A stretch of 26,356 nucleotides of DNA from the NCBI GenBank assembly GCA_044350415.1, contig JBILHQ010000062.1, positions 1 to 26,356 of the forward strand. The letters are read 5' to 3'. The translations under genes were made by a program, and so were the position numbers. Under the pieces are notes generated by a model. It worked only from the letters and a program-made list of their open reading frames with translations. It was not told where the DNA came from and did no database searches. Source of the DNA: M3007 sp044350415 (lineage in GTDB: Bacteria; Bacteroidota; Bacteroidia; Chitinophagales; Saprospiraceae). This document shows positions 7,199 to 14,207 of the stretch, piece by piece; positions within the stretch are counted from its first letter, which is position 1; each line of letters opens with the position of its first letter.

Positions 7199-8386
7199 TT
7201 ACTTAAATGGATTGGAAAAACGCTCATCGTTTTTGAATACATCGTCGGTGAGTGTACCCAGGAATGCAATAAGATTTTCTTTATCCTGCGCTGAAAAATT
7301 CATTTGAACCGGACCGCCTGTAGAGTTCAGTAATTCATAGCCAAGATTCGGGTGAGATTTGATACTATGGCTGTAATGATCAACCACTTCTGACAATGTC
7401 GCGAAACGACCATCGTGCATATAAGGTGCTGTAATGGCAATGTTACGAAGCGTTGGCACTTTAAAAGAACCTAATTCCGCATTGTTGAAAGATACACCAC
7501 CAACACCTTTATCGGTAGTCACCGCATCAAGACCATTGTTAGAGAAGAATTTACGTGGGCGGCCGAAGTTCTCAGAGTGGCAAGATGCGCAATTATTCAT
7601 ATAAATCGCTTTACCTGCATTTTCAGAAGCACTGAACTTTCCAAAACTCGTCTCATAATTCGGCGTAGAATATTGACCACCTAAAGCCAACTGCTCATTG
7701 GATGCTTCGTCAAAACGGCTTTGGAAAGAACCCATGGCATTGACAAAGGCAGCGATAGCTTCCGAGATACGCGCTGTGGAAATCGTTTCATCCCCAAATG
7801 CTTTGTTGAAAAGTGGCCGATAAAAGGACTGTGCTTTCACTGCTGCTGCAATCTCATGATCCTGCATATTCATTTCCAATGGATTGGTCATCGATCCAAT
7901 GTTCTGTGCCGCTGCAGTAGATGCACGGTTATCCCAGAAGAATGGAATACCGCCCGGGCCGTTCAAATCCTGGCCATAATAAGCTGCAAAGTTAGCAACA
8001 GAGCTTAATGCAATAGAGTTTCGTGTACCCTGACGACCATCAACGCCTGTACTTACTGCACGATCATCGCTAAAACCGATTTCCTGACGGTGACAGCTGG
8101 CGCAGCTTACTTTCTTATCACTTGAAAGGGTTTTATCGTAGAACAATACCCGACCTAAAGTAGCCTGATCCGAATTAATCGCTACCGCAGAAAGGCCAAA
8201 ACGGGTTAGATGCTCCGGTAATTTTGCGCTATACTTAGGCGGCAATTGCGGAAGCGTAAGCTTTTCACTGATAAGACTATAATCCTCGTCGGAATAATGG
8301 TAATACGTAAAATCTGATTTGTTGTTACAGGAAGCCGCAAACAATATTGTTGCGAACATGCCCATCCAAAGGAATGATTTTTTCAT
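7199..8386 (-). CDS. Di-haem cytochrome c peroxidase/MauG family lipoprotein
   Basis: The 395-residue protein has a lipoprotein signal (MKKSFLWMGMFATILFAASC, Cys20) and two c-type haem motifs, both CASCH (Cys95/Cys98/His99 and Cys266/Cys269/His270). It contains the family segment PFFWDNRAS (149-156), with a tryptophan between the haems, and APYMHDGRFATLSEVVDHY (320-338), in which Met323 is a candidate distal ligand. The fold and spacing match bacterial di-haem peroxidases, which reduce H2O2 in the periplasm, and MauG-like enzymes, which oxidise protein or small-molecule substrates. The sequence alone does not separate the two. It is probably anchored to a membrane facing the periplasm. A promoter-like pair lies upstream at 8408-8436 and a strong terminator downstream, so it looks monocistronic. 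Confidence 0.92.
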   Translation of the reverse strand: MKKSFLWMGMFATILFAASCNNKSDFTYYHYSDEDYSLISEKLTLPQLPPKYSAKLPEHLTRFGLSAVAINSDQATLGRVLFYDKTLSSDKKVSCASCHRQEIGFSDDRAVSTGVDGRQGTRNSIALSSVANFAAYYGQDLNGPGGIPFFWDNRASTAAAQNIGSMTNPLEMNMQDHEIAAAVKAQSFYRPLFNKAFGDETISTARISEAIAAFVNAMGSFQSRFDEASNEQLALGGQYSTPNYETSFGKFSASENAGKAIYMNNCASCHSENFGRPRKFFSNNGLDAVTTDKGVGGVSFNNAELGSFKVPTLRNIAITAPYMHDGRFATLSEVVDHYSHSIKSHPNLGYELLNSTGGPVQMNFSAQDKENLIAFLGTLTDDVFKNDERFSNPFK

Positions 8387-8407
8387 AGAAAAAATTTTTT
8401 AGTGTGT

Positions 8408-8436
8408 AAAAATTAGTGATTAAAACATTCTGTCAA
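8408..8436 (-). promoter_or_regulatory. Promoter of the cytochrome c peroxidase gene
   Basis: On the minus strand TTGAC (8432-8436) precedes TAATTTTT (8408-8415). Measured from the TTG core the spacer is 18 nt, which fits the Bacteroidota -33/-7 arrangement (TTTG, TAnnTTTG) except for the last base of the -7 box. It lies about 21 nt before the ATG at 8386. The remainder of the 245-nt gap (8387-8631) is AT-rich with no other recognisable feature. Confidence 0.5.
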
Positions 8437-8631
8437 CTAAGACGCAATAGATAACGAAAAGGTTGGCTGTTTTGCTGACAAAAATATGGCATTTCTTTTC
8501 AAGTTCATCCTGAATTAAGCACAATAACATATATACATTACTTCAATACAAGGATTTAACAGTTTTTACTGAAAAAAACCTGTTTATTCATACCTTAGCG
8601 AAAATTTTTTAACTTTTTTTATCATCCACTG

Positions 8632-9720
8632 ATGCAAAAAGTGATCGACACATACCGAAAAATAATTGTTCAGATTGCCACACCTTACAGTACAGGGACT
8701 GGATTTTTATTAAAAGATTATTCCATTGTAGTGACGAATCATCATTTGGTGGAAGACAACAGGTCAGTGATCATTGAAGGCGCACACTTTAAAAAGCAAT
8801 TGGCAGAGGTGCTCTACATCGATAAAAAGTATGATTTAGCATTTCTATCTGTCCCAACAGCGATTACTGTTGAACTACCAGACATAAGTTTGGGAGGCGT
8901 TAAGGAGGTCAAAGAACGCGATGCTGTGACGGCATTTGGGCATCCTTTCGGTTTGAACTTTGCAGTCAAAAGTGGCTATATTTCCAACACTCGGGAGATC
9001 ATGAACGGTATCCCATATATCCATATTGACGTAGGGCTTAACCCAGGCAATTCCGGCGGGCCGCTGGTAGATCACGAAGGCGATGTGATCGGTGTAAATA
9101 CGTTTATCATGCGTGACAGTGACAGTGTTGGTTTTGCGCTTCCGGTAAAACTATTACAACAATCACTTGCTGCATTTGTGAATGCTGGAGGGAAAGATGT
9201 AGCCCGGTGCACTGGCTGTGGCAATATGGTGACAATCGTAACCGTAAAACAGGATACTTGCACGCATTGTGGTTCCAGCGTAAAATTGCCGTCGGCGGTT
9301 GAGCCATATATGGCAGTAGGCGTAGCAGGAACCATCGAACGACTGATCACTACCATCGGTCATGATGTGGCTTTAAGTCGTTGTGGACCGAATGCCTGGG
9401 AGATACGACAGGGAAGTGCCAAAATTATTATCACTTACCACGAAAAGACCGGCCTGATCAGTGCAGACGCGATTCTTTGTCAACTGCCGGAGACCCAGAT
9501 AAAACCATTGTATGAATACCTGCTGCGCGAAAATTACAGTAATAATGCAATGACCCTGAGCGTTCACGAACAGGATATTCTGCTATCTTTGCTGATCTTC
9601 GATCGTTACCTGGACGAGGATACCGGCGTGGAAATGTTGGGGGCCTTATTTCAAAAAGCAGATTACTACGATAATGTGCTCGTCGAGCAGTTTAATGCTG
9701 TCTGGAAAAGCGATAACTAA
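8632..9720 (+). CDS. Cytosolic trypsin-like (HtrA-type) protease fused to a zinc ribbon and a YbjN/CesT-like domain
   Basis: The 362-residue protein has no signal peptide or TM segment and so should be cytoplasmic, unlike typical DegP/HtrA proteases. Residues 8-185 form an S1C-like protease: the triad is His38 (VVTNHHLV), Asp68 (KKYDLAFL) and Ser141 (NPGNSGGPL). No PDZ domain follows. Instead there is a zinc ribbon with Cys193/Cys196 (CTGC) and Cys210/Cys213 (CTHC). A C-terminal alpha/beta domain of about 120 residues (about 235-358) follows, with the look of YbjN or type III secretion chaperone (CesT) folds: WEIRQGSAKIIITYHEKTGLISADAIL, then helices. That assignment is by pattern only. Uracil phosphoribosyltransferase starts 19 nt after the stop. 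The target is unknown; the C-terminal part may deliver substrates or sense a partner. Confidence 0.85.
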   Translation: MQKVIDTYRKIIVQIATPYSTGTGFLLKDYSIVVTNHHLVEDNRSVIIEGAHFKKQLAEVLYIDKKYDLAFLSVPTAITVELPDISLGGVKEVKERDAVTAFGHPFGLNFAVKSGYISNTREIMNGIPYIHIDVGLNPGNSGGPLVDHEGDVIGVNTFIMRDSDSVGFALPVKLLQQSLAAFVNAGGKDVARCTGCGNMVTIVTVKQDTCTHCGSSVKLPSAVEPYMAVGVAGTIERLITTIGHDVALSRCGPNAWEIRQGSAKIIITYHEKTGLISADAILCQLPETQIKPLYEYLLRENYSNNAMTLSVHEQDILLSLLIFDRYLDEDTGVEMLGALFQKADYYDNVLVEQFNAVWKSDN

Positions 9721-9739
9721 TTCTAAGCATATACATAAT

Positions 9740-10384
9740 ATGGTTTTTAACCTTGCTGATCACCAAACTGTCGCCAATTGTTTTTTGGCCGAACTCCGCA
9801 ATACTGATATCCAGCAAGACCGCATGCGTTTCCGGCGAAATTTAGAGCGTATTGGCGAAATCCTGGCTTACGAAATCAGTAAAACCCTGGTCTACGAGCC
9901 CTTTGAAGTGGAAACACAATTGGGAATAGCAGTTGCCCAATTACCTTCTGAGCGGATAGTATTAGCAACTATCCTCCGGGCGGGCCTTCCGTTTCACCAA
10001 GGCATGCTCAATTATTTTGATAAAGCCGACAATGCTTTTATTTCTGCCTACCGGCGCCACCACAAAGACGGTACTTTTGACATCCAGCTGGATTATATCA
10101 CTGCTCCTTCATTAGATGACAGTGTTTTGATCCTGTGCGACCCAATGTTGGCAACTGGCTCCTCCATTGATATTGCATTACAACAACTTGCCGCTTTCGG
10201 TAAGCCTTCAGCTATCCATATTGCCACTGTGATTGCCAGCACTGCCGGACTGGAAGCAGTGCGCCGGCGTTACCCCAAGGTAAAGGTCTGGATGGGAGGA
10301 TTAGACGATGAATTGACTGCTAAGTCATATATTGTTCCGGGGCTGGGCGATGCAGGAGATCTGGCCTACGGGGAGAAGCGGTGA
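9740..10384 (+). CDS. upp: Uracil phosphoribosyltransferase
   Basis: This 214-residue enzyme converts uracil plus PRPP to UMP in pyrimidine salvage. It shows the RAG of the ILRAGLPF loop (80-82), the PRPP-binding loop CDPMLATGSSI (133-143) and the uracil-binding segment GLGDAGDLAYG (201-211). The last is the Bacteroidota-like variant of the usual GDAGDRxFGT. The ATG at 9740 is chosen because the longer in-frame extension to 9674 overlaps the protease gene and adds a low-complexity N-terminus absent from the family. Spacing of 19 nt from the protease stop suggests co-transcription. The gene ends 11 nt before a long hairpin. Confidence 0.92.
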   Translation: MVFNLADHQTVANCFLAELRNTDIQQDRMRFRRNLERIGEILAYEISKTLVYEPFEVETQLGIAVAQLPSERIVLATILRAGLPFHQGMLNYFDKADNAFISAYRRHHKDGTFDIQLDYITAPSLDDSVLILCDPMLATGSSIDIALQQLAAFGKPSAIHIATVIASTAGLEAVRRRYPKVKVWMGGLDDELTAKSYIVPGLGDAGDLAYGEKR

Positions 10385-10395
10385 TTCGATTTACG

Positions 10396-10555
10396 AGACT
10401 TGTTGCGGTGGGGCGATCCGGCCAGAAATTGCAATTATTTACCGGCTCTTCGGCTATTTTGGAGCCCGTAGCGATGTTACAAACTCCAAAATGAGCCTCA
10501 ATCAGGCAAATAATTCCTAATTTCATGGCTCGGACGCTCTCACCGCAACAAGTCT
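10396..10555. repeat. Long imperfect palindrome (about 70-nt arms)
   Basis: The left arm (10396-10464) and right arm (10484-10555) are inverted copies with a few mismatches and small gaps, around a 19-nt loop. The outer 15 nt (AGACTTGTTGCGGTG against CACCGCAACAAGTCT) and inner CTCCAAAA/TTTTGGAG are perfect. It fills the gap between the convergent upp and acetyltransferase genes. The right arm contains the acetyltransferase stop codon and its last few codons. It may be a palindromic mobile repeat, a bidirectional terminator, or both. Confidence 0.8.
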
Positions 10556-11064
10556 AATTTAATTTCAAACAAACAAGCTGGTACATTATGGTAGTGGTCG
10601 GGTAATCCTTTGGTATCTTTCAAATCAAATATCCCCAGGAATCGAAAACCTGCATTAGTATAATGTTCAATTAGTTTTACATTATTACCAAGGGTGTCCA
10701 ACCGCACATAATCTTTATCCCATTTTTTGGCGTATTCTTTTGCCCAATTTACAATAATAGCGACGAAATTTTTTCCCCGAAAATTGGGATTGGTTGCTAT
10801 TCGATGAATATAAATAGCGGCATCGATGTTTCGTTCTTCCCAAATTTGTTCATCACTAAAAGTCGTGGCCCAAACGCAGGCAATCTCTCCTTCAATGATT
10901 ATTTTCCACTGCCGGTTTTCCATAATCTCCGTTGCAACAAGTTGCTTTTCAAAATCCGGCCACACGACAACTGTCTGTTTTGATTTTTGATAAGCTGATG
11001 CCATCTTATAAAGACGGAAAATCTCAGCCGTATCGCCTGGTGTACAATTCTTTATTTCCATCAT
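10540..11064 (-). CDS. GNAT family N-acetyltransferase
   Basis: The 174-residue product (from ATG at 11064; the next codon is also ATG) has a GNAT core: a beta strand YIHRIATNPNFRG followed by the acetyl-CoA loop RGKNFVAIIVNWAKEYA, and the late motif NNVKLIEHYTNAGFRFLGIF. The substrate cannot be deduced. The frame continues upstream to 11256, but that extension is translated from the palindrome at 11139-11206 and is not GNAT-like, so I reject it. The last codons (LDLLR) and stop lie in the arm of the long palindrome at 10396-10555. The class V PLP enzyme gene lies upstream on the same strand, separated by 175 nt holding the 28-bp-arm palindrome. Confidence 0.85.
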   Translation of the reverse strand: MMEIKNCTPGDTAEIFRLYKMASAYQKSKQTVVVWPDFEKQLVATEIMENRQWKIIIEGEIACVWATTFSDEQIWEERNIDAAIYIHRIATNPNFRGKNFVAIIVNWAKEYAKKWDKDYVRLDTLGNNVKLIEHYTNAGFRFLGIFDLKDTKGLPDHYHNVPACLFEIKLDLLR

Positions 11065-11138
11065 TGTATTGTTCAATTTAATGGTGCAAATGTCGAGAAA
11101 GTTTTCCCATTGGAAAATCCGAAACTCGCTAATCTTGT

Positions 11139-11206
11139 AACTATACAGCCGCCTTTGGCGGAAAAAGTCGTGTCTGCTTTTTTCCGCCAAAGGCGGCTGT
11201 ATAGTT
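11139..11206. repeat. Perfect palindrome: 28-bp arms, 12-nt loop
   Basis: The left arm 11139-11166 (AACTATACAGCCGCC...GGAAAAA) and right arm 11179-11206 are exact inverted copies around GTCGTGTCTGCT. Each arm contains the shorter palindrome CCGCCTTTGGCGG. The outer part is shared with the inverted repeat at 3321-3417. The A/T runs at the base of the loop and the GC-rich core would also make a very stable RNA hairpin, 33 nt beyond the PLP enzyme stop. Confidence 0.92.
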
Positions 11207-11239
11207 GCCTCATCTTTATTGGAGATGATTTTGGCTTGC

Positions 11240-12433
11240 TTAGCCACTAATGGCAAATTTTTTTATCAATTGCACCGCCACTGACAATTCTTCCCTGGTG
11301 TTGTAGTAATGTGGCGACAAACGCAACGCCATTTCCACTCCTTTCCGGCCAAAATCAATGCGGGCCATACCGATAGCAGTGACCGATGTGTTTACTTTTT
11401 GTTCGCGCAACCAATCCCTGAGTTTTACCGGATGAAAAATGGGGTGACTAACTGTAACAATACCCGATAAGACTTCGCCTTCATCCAGTATCCGTGCACC
11501 GGGAATCTCCCGCAATTGCTCCCTTAATCCGGCAGCAAGTAATTGTGTTCGTTCCTGCACCCATGCCTGACCCACACTCAATAAATAACGGACAGCTACT
11601 GCACTTCCGATTTTGACAGCGGGAGAATGTTCGAAGTATTCGAACCGCGCTGCAGTTGAGGCATTTTCCCAGGTATCCGGCCCCGTCCAGTTAGCACCGG
11701 TCATATCAGGAAAAAGCATCGTTTGCGGGGAATGAAGTACCCGGTCTGAGACATACATAAAACCGGCTCCTCTGGGTCCACGCATAAATTTTCGCATGGT
11801 TCCTGTTAAAAAATCGCATCCGATAGCGGTAACATCAAGTACCCACTGACCAGCAGACTGACAAGCGTCCACCAGATACAAGGTATTAAAGGAACGGCAA
11901 ACTTTCCCGATGGCTTCAACTGGTTGAACCAGCCCACTATTTGTTGGAATATGAGTTACTGCAACCATTTTTGGTCGAAATTGTTCGATAAGTCTGGTCA
12001 TATCTGCAGGATTAACCCCACCTTGCGGCAAGTCACGGGCGCGAATAATCTGCACCCCAAAGCGGTCGCGCAAGGAGAAGAAAGCCAGTTGATTAGAAAC
12101 ATAATCATTGTTGGTGGTCAGCAATATATCACCTGGTTTCCAATCGACGAAGCTGAGTGCCCTTGCATAACCATCTGTCGCACTGGCTGCCCATGCAATA
12201 TTGGCAGGCAGCGTATGCAGAAGTTCCGCGAGTGCGGGGTAATAATCGGCAATTGCAACAGATTTGACATCAGCTGCTTCGTATCCTCCTGTAGCCGCTT
12301 CAAAATCGAGGTAATCTTTTACCGCATTTTGGACAGCAAGCGGCGTCAGTGAAGCACCGGCATTATTCAGGTGAATGAGTTGTTCGCAGGCTGGCGTATC
12401 AGCGCGGAGGTTGGAAATTTCTGGCATTATCAT
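11240..12433 (-). CDS. Class V aminotransferase-fold PLP-dependent enzyme
   Basis: The 397-residue protein belongs to the NifS/isopenicillin N epimerase branch of fold-type I PLP enzymes. Landmarks are HLNNAGASLTP near the N-terminus (21-31), THIPTNSGLVQPV (160-172), YLVDACQSAGQ (186-196, Asp189 pairing with the pyridine nitrogen) and TMRKFMRGPRGAGFMYVS (212-229) with Lys215 as the probable Schiff-base lysine. Family members act as cysteine desulfurases, kynureninases, epimerases or lyases such as EgtE; no neighbour narrows the reaction. The first ATG (12433) is used; ATG at 12427 is equally possible. A good -33/-7 pair lies on the minus strand upstream, overlapping the promoter of the divergent rfaE2 gene. 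Confidence 0.88.
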   Translation of the reverse strand: MIMPEISNLRADTPACEQLIHLNNAGASLTPLAVQNAVKDYLDFEAATGGYEAADVKSVAIADYYPALAELLHTLPANIAWAASATDGYARALSFVDWKPGDILLTTNNDYVSNQLAFFSLRDRFGVQIIRARDLPQGGVNPADMTRLIEQFRPKMVAVTHIPTNSGLVQPVEAIGKVCRSFNTLYLVDACQSAGQWVLDVTAIGCDFLTGTMRKFMRGPRGAGFMYVSDRVLHSPQTMLFPDMTGANWTGPDTWENASTAARFEYFEHSPAVKIGSAVAVRYLLSVGQAWVQERTQLLAAGLREQLREIPGARILDEGEVLSGIVTVSHPIFHPVKLRDWLREQKVNTSVTAIGMARIDFGRKGVEMALRLSPHYYNTREELSVAVQLIKKFAISG

Positions 12434-12439
12434 AAATCG

Positions 12440-12447
12440 TAACTTTG
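12440..12447 (+). promoter_or_regulatory. -7 box of rfaE2
   Basis: TAACTTTG matches the Bacteroidota consensus TAnnTTTG exactly and ends 9 nt before the ATG at 12457, implying a very short leader. A TTTC at 12418-12421 is the best -33 candidate. The box argues against the longer TTG start at 12445, which lies inside it. Confidence 0.65.
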
Positions 12448-12449
12448 TA

Positions 12450-12482
12450 CAAAAATATGTCTATTCAAGCGATTACTCCAAA
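12450..12482 (-). promoter_or_regulatory. Promoter of the class V PLP enzyme gene
   Basis: On the minus strand TTTG (12479-12482) is followed after 21 nt by TATTTTTG (12450-12457), an exact TAnnTTTG box. This leaves 16 nt to the ATG at 12433. The box overlaps the rfaE2 start codon and lies 2 nt from the opposing rfaE2 -7 box. Confidence 0.6.
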
Positions 12483-12978
12483 AATTCAAACAAAAGATCA
12501 GGCACAACAGACCATTGCAGGCTGGAAATCGGCCGGTGAGCGCATTGTCTTTACCAATGGCTGTTTTGATTTATTGCATTATGGCCATATTCAGTATCTG
12601 GCCGATGCCCGTGCACTGGGCGATCGCCTTATTGTAGGCCTTAACTCCTCTGCTTCGGTAAGTCGGTTAAAAGGTCCGCATCGGCCAATCAATGATGAAA
12701 AAACCCGTGCGTATGTGTTAGCTGCTCTGGCAGTGGTGGATCTAGTCGTCATTTTTGACGAACCCACTCCTATTCATTTAGTGGAAATTTTTTCGCCGGA
12801 CCTGCTAGTAAAAGGAGGCGACTGGCAACCACACCAGATCGTGGGCAGCGACTGGGTAATGGCTCGTGGCGGTGACGTCCGCAGTTTACCTTATGCAGCA
12901 GGGTATTCCACCACTAATATCGAACAAAAGATTATCAGGGACTACCTGGAAGGAAAGGATATCGAAAAAAGTTATTAA
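12457..12978 (+). CDS. rfaE2: D-glycero-beta-D-manno-heptose 1-phosphate adenylyltransferase
   Basis: This 173-residue stand-alone nucleotidyltransferase corresponds to the C-terminal half of HldE/RfaE. It would make ADP-heptose from heptose-1-phosphate and ATP. The signature TNGCFDLLHYGHIQYL (33-48) contains the HxGH nucleotide-binding motif (His41, His44). SSASVSRLKGPHRPIND (64-80) and LVKGGDW (117-123) are characteristic of this subgroup, as is the final STTNIEQKII. The kinase half (HldA) and phosphatase (GmhB) are not in the window, while gmhA is 1.2 kb away. The stop overlaps the stop of the convergent PAP2 gene by 4 nt. Confidence 0.93.
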   Translation: MSIQAITPKIQTKDQAQQTIAGWKSAGERIVFTNGCFDLLHYGHIQYLADARALGDRLIVGLNSSASVSRLKGPHRPINDEKTRAYVLAALAVVDLVVIFDEPTPIHLVEIFSPDLLVKGGDWQPHQIVGSDWVMARGGDVRSLPYAAGYSTTNIEQKIIRDYLEGKDIEKSY

Positions 12979-13634
12979 TCCAAAAAGTAAACAGCCAGCA
13001 GCACAGAAAATATCCCAACAAGATACCCACGGTACAAATCAGCGGGCGTATGTGCTTTCAGCGCCAATCTTGCAGCGCCAACAGCACCGGCCAGTAATAT
13101 ACCCAGTGCAATCACCACAGGCCAGCTCACCATCAATCCAAATAACGGCACCATTTCACCTGCTTCACTCCAATGAAAAGGTAAAAGTAACAGCATCGTG
13201 ACAAAACCGCCCATCCCTGCGGCATGAGCACTCACTTTGGTGAAAATATTGAGGAAAAAGCACAGAAAAAGGCTCACGGTCGCTCCCAGCACGAATGCCG
13301 TAAAAAGAATAGGAGTTTGACCACTGGAAATTAGGTTTTTGAACAACCATAAATAAAATACACCAGACATAATATACGGACCGGTACGGTCTTGCTTGTC
13401 TTCCATTTGCCAGGTTTGGATGAATCCCAATCCTTTCATCAATAGCATACCAATAGCAGGAATCAGTGCGCTGGTAATAAAAACTCCCATAATGAAAACC
13501 ATGGAGCGCTTGTCAAACATGTCATTGGCACCAAATGCGAAAGGGCTGATACTGAGCATCAGCAGAAGCACATAAGTCAGCACCAAAACGGGTAAGCCTG
13601 TTACAGAAAAGAAATGAGCGAGTGTACGATTCAT
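12975..13634 (-). CDS. PAP2 superfamily membrane phosphatase-like protein
   Basis: The 219-residue protein has about six hydrophobic segments and a degenerate but recognisable PAP2 triad of motifs. These are MEDKQDRTGP (77-86, Lys80 and Arg83), VSAHAAGMGG (134-143, His137, in place of PSGH) and RLALKAHTPADL (189-200), which fits R-x5-H-x3-D with Arg189, His195 and Asp199. It may dephosphorylate a lipid phosphate or pyrophosphate such as undecaprenyl-PP or a phosphatidate; the substrate is inferred from the superfamily only. smpB ends 5 nt before its ATG, so the two genes probably share a transcript. The ends of this gene and rfaE2 overlap. Confidence 0.75.
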   Translation of the reverse strand: MNRTLAHFFSVTGLPVLVLTYVLLLMLSISPFAFGANDMFDKRSMVFIMGVFITSALIPAIGMLLMKGLGFIQTWQMEDKQDRTGPYIMSGVFYLWLFKNLISSGQTPILFTAFVLGATVSLFLCFFLNIFTKVSAHAAGMGGFVTMLLLLPFHWSEAGEMVPLFGLMVSWPVVIALGILLAGAVGAARLALKAHTPADLYRGYLVGIFSVLLAVYFLD

Positions 13635-13639
13635 GCAAT

Positions 13640-14116
13640 TTAGATCTGACGGCTTTTGACCACTTTTTTCAAACGGTCGAGTTCGCGTTTGCTTTCCCGT
13701 TCTTTGATGACCTCCCGCTTATCGAAAGATTTTTTACCGGTCGCTAGGGCGATGCGGACTTTGGCAAATCCCCTGTCGCTGATAAACAGGCGAATAGGAA
13801 TCAGGGTAAAACCTTTTTCCTTAAGTTTTTTTTCCAGTTTGCGCAATTCTGGTTTGCGGAGCAGTAGTTTTCTGCTGCGCCGGGTTTCGTGGTTATTATC
13901 ACTGCCGTGTTTATATTCAGCAATGAACAGGCTTTTCACCCAAATTTCGCCTTGTTCAATCAGGCACCACGCATCTGTCAGGTTGGCATTGCCAGCCCTG
14001 ATACTTTTTATCTCCGTTCCGGTGAGCATAATACCGGCATCATACTCCTGCACGAAATAATATTCGAACGAAGCACGCCGGTTAACAATATCAATTTTTA
14101 CAGGTTTCTTAGCCAT
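13640..14116 (-). CDS. smpB: SsrA-binding protein SmpB
   Basis: The 158-residue protein is the tmRNA partner that brings alanyl-tmRNA to stalled ribosomes in trans-translation. Family features include NRRASFEYYFVQEYDAGIMLTGTEIKS near the start, SLFIAEYKHG, RKLLLRKPE, and the basic C-terminal tail KSFDKREVIKERESKRELDR. The length is standard. The start ATG at 14116 is preceded by an exact TAnnTTTG box. PAP2 follows after 5 nt. The tmRNA gene itself is not visible in this window. Confidence 0.96.
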   Translation of the reverse strand: MAKKPVKIDIVNRRASFEYYFVQEYDAGIMLTGTEIKSIRAGNANLTDAWCLIEQGEIWVKSLFIAEYKHGSDNNHETRRSRKLLLRKPELRKLEKKLKEKGFTLIPIRLFISDRGFAKVRIALATGKKSFDKREVIKERESKRELDRLKKVVKSRQI

Positions 14117-14130
14117 AGCATACGAAGCAG

Positions 14131-14138
14131 CAAAGGTA
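14131..14138 (-). promoter_or_regulatory. -7 box of smpB
   Basis: TACCTTTG on the minus strand is an exact TAnnTTTG match, 14 nt before the smpB ATG. No clear -33 partner was found. The rest of the 91-nt gap before gmhA's stop (14117-14207) shows nothing further. Confidence 0.55.
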
Positions 14139-14207
14139 CAATATACTTAACTTGAAATGCCGTTCAGCGCATAACAACCTTCATTACACTGCAATAGTTC
14201 CGATTTT

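Noticed and set aside
9674..10384. Longer uracil phosphoribosyltransferase frame overlapping the protease gene
   Set aside because: The extension is Ser-rich and out of family, while the ATG at 9740 gives the normal length and clean 19-nt spacing.
10332..10520. Small plus-strand gene between upp and the acetyltransferase gene
   Set aside because: It overlaps the end of upp and is mostly the arm and loop of the long palindrome.
10540..11256. Longer acetyltransferase reading frame starting at 11256
   Set aside because: The extra N-terminal 64 residues are translated from the perfect palindrome and intergenic sequence, and the GNAT domain starts naturally at the double ATG at 11064/11061.
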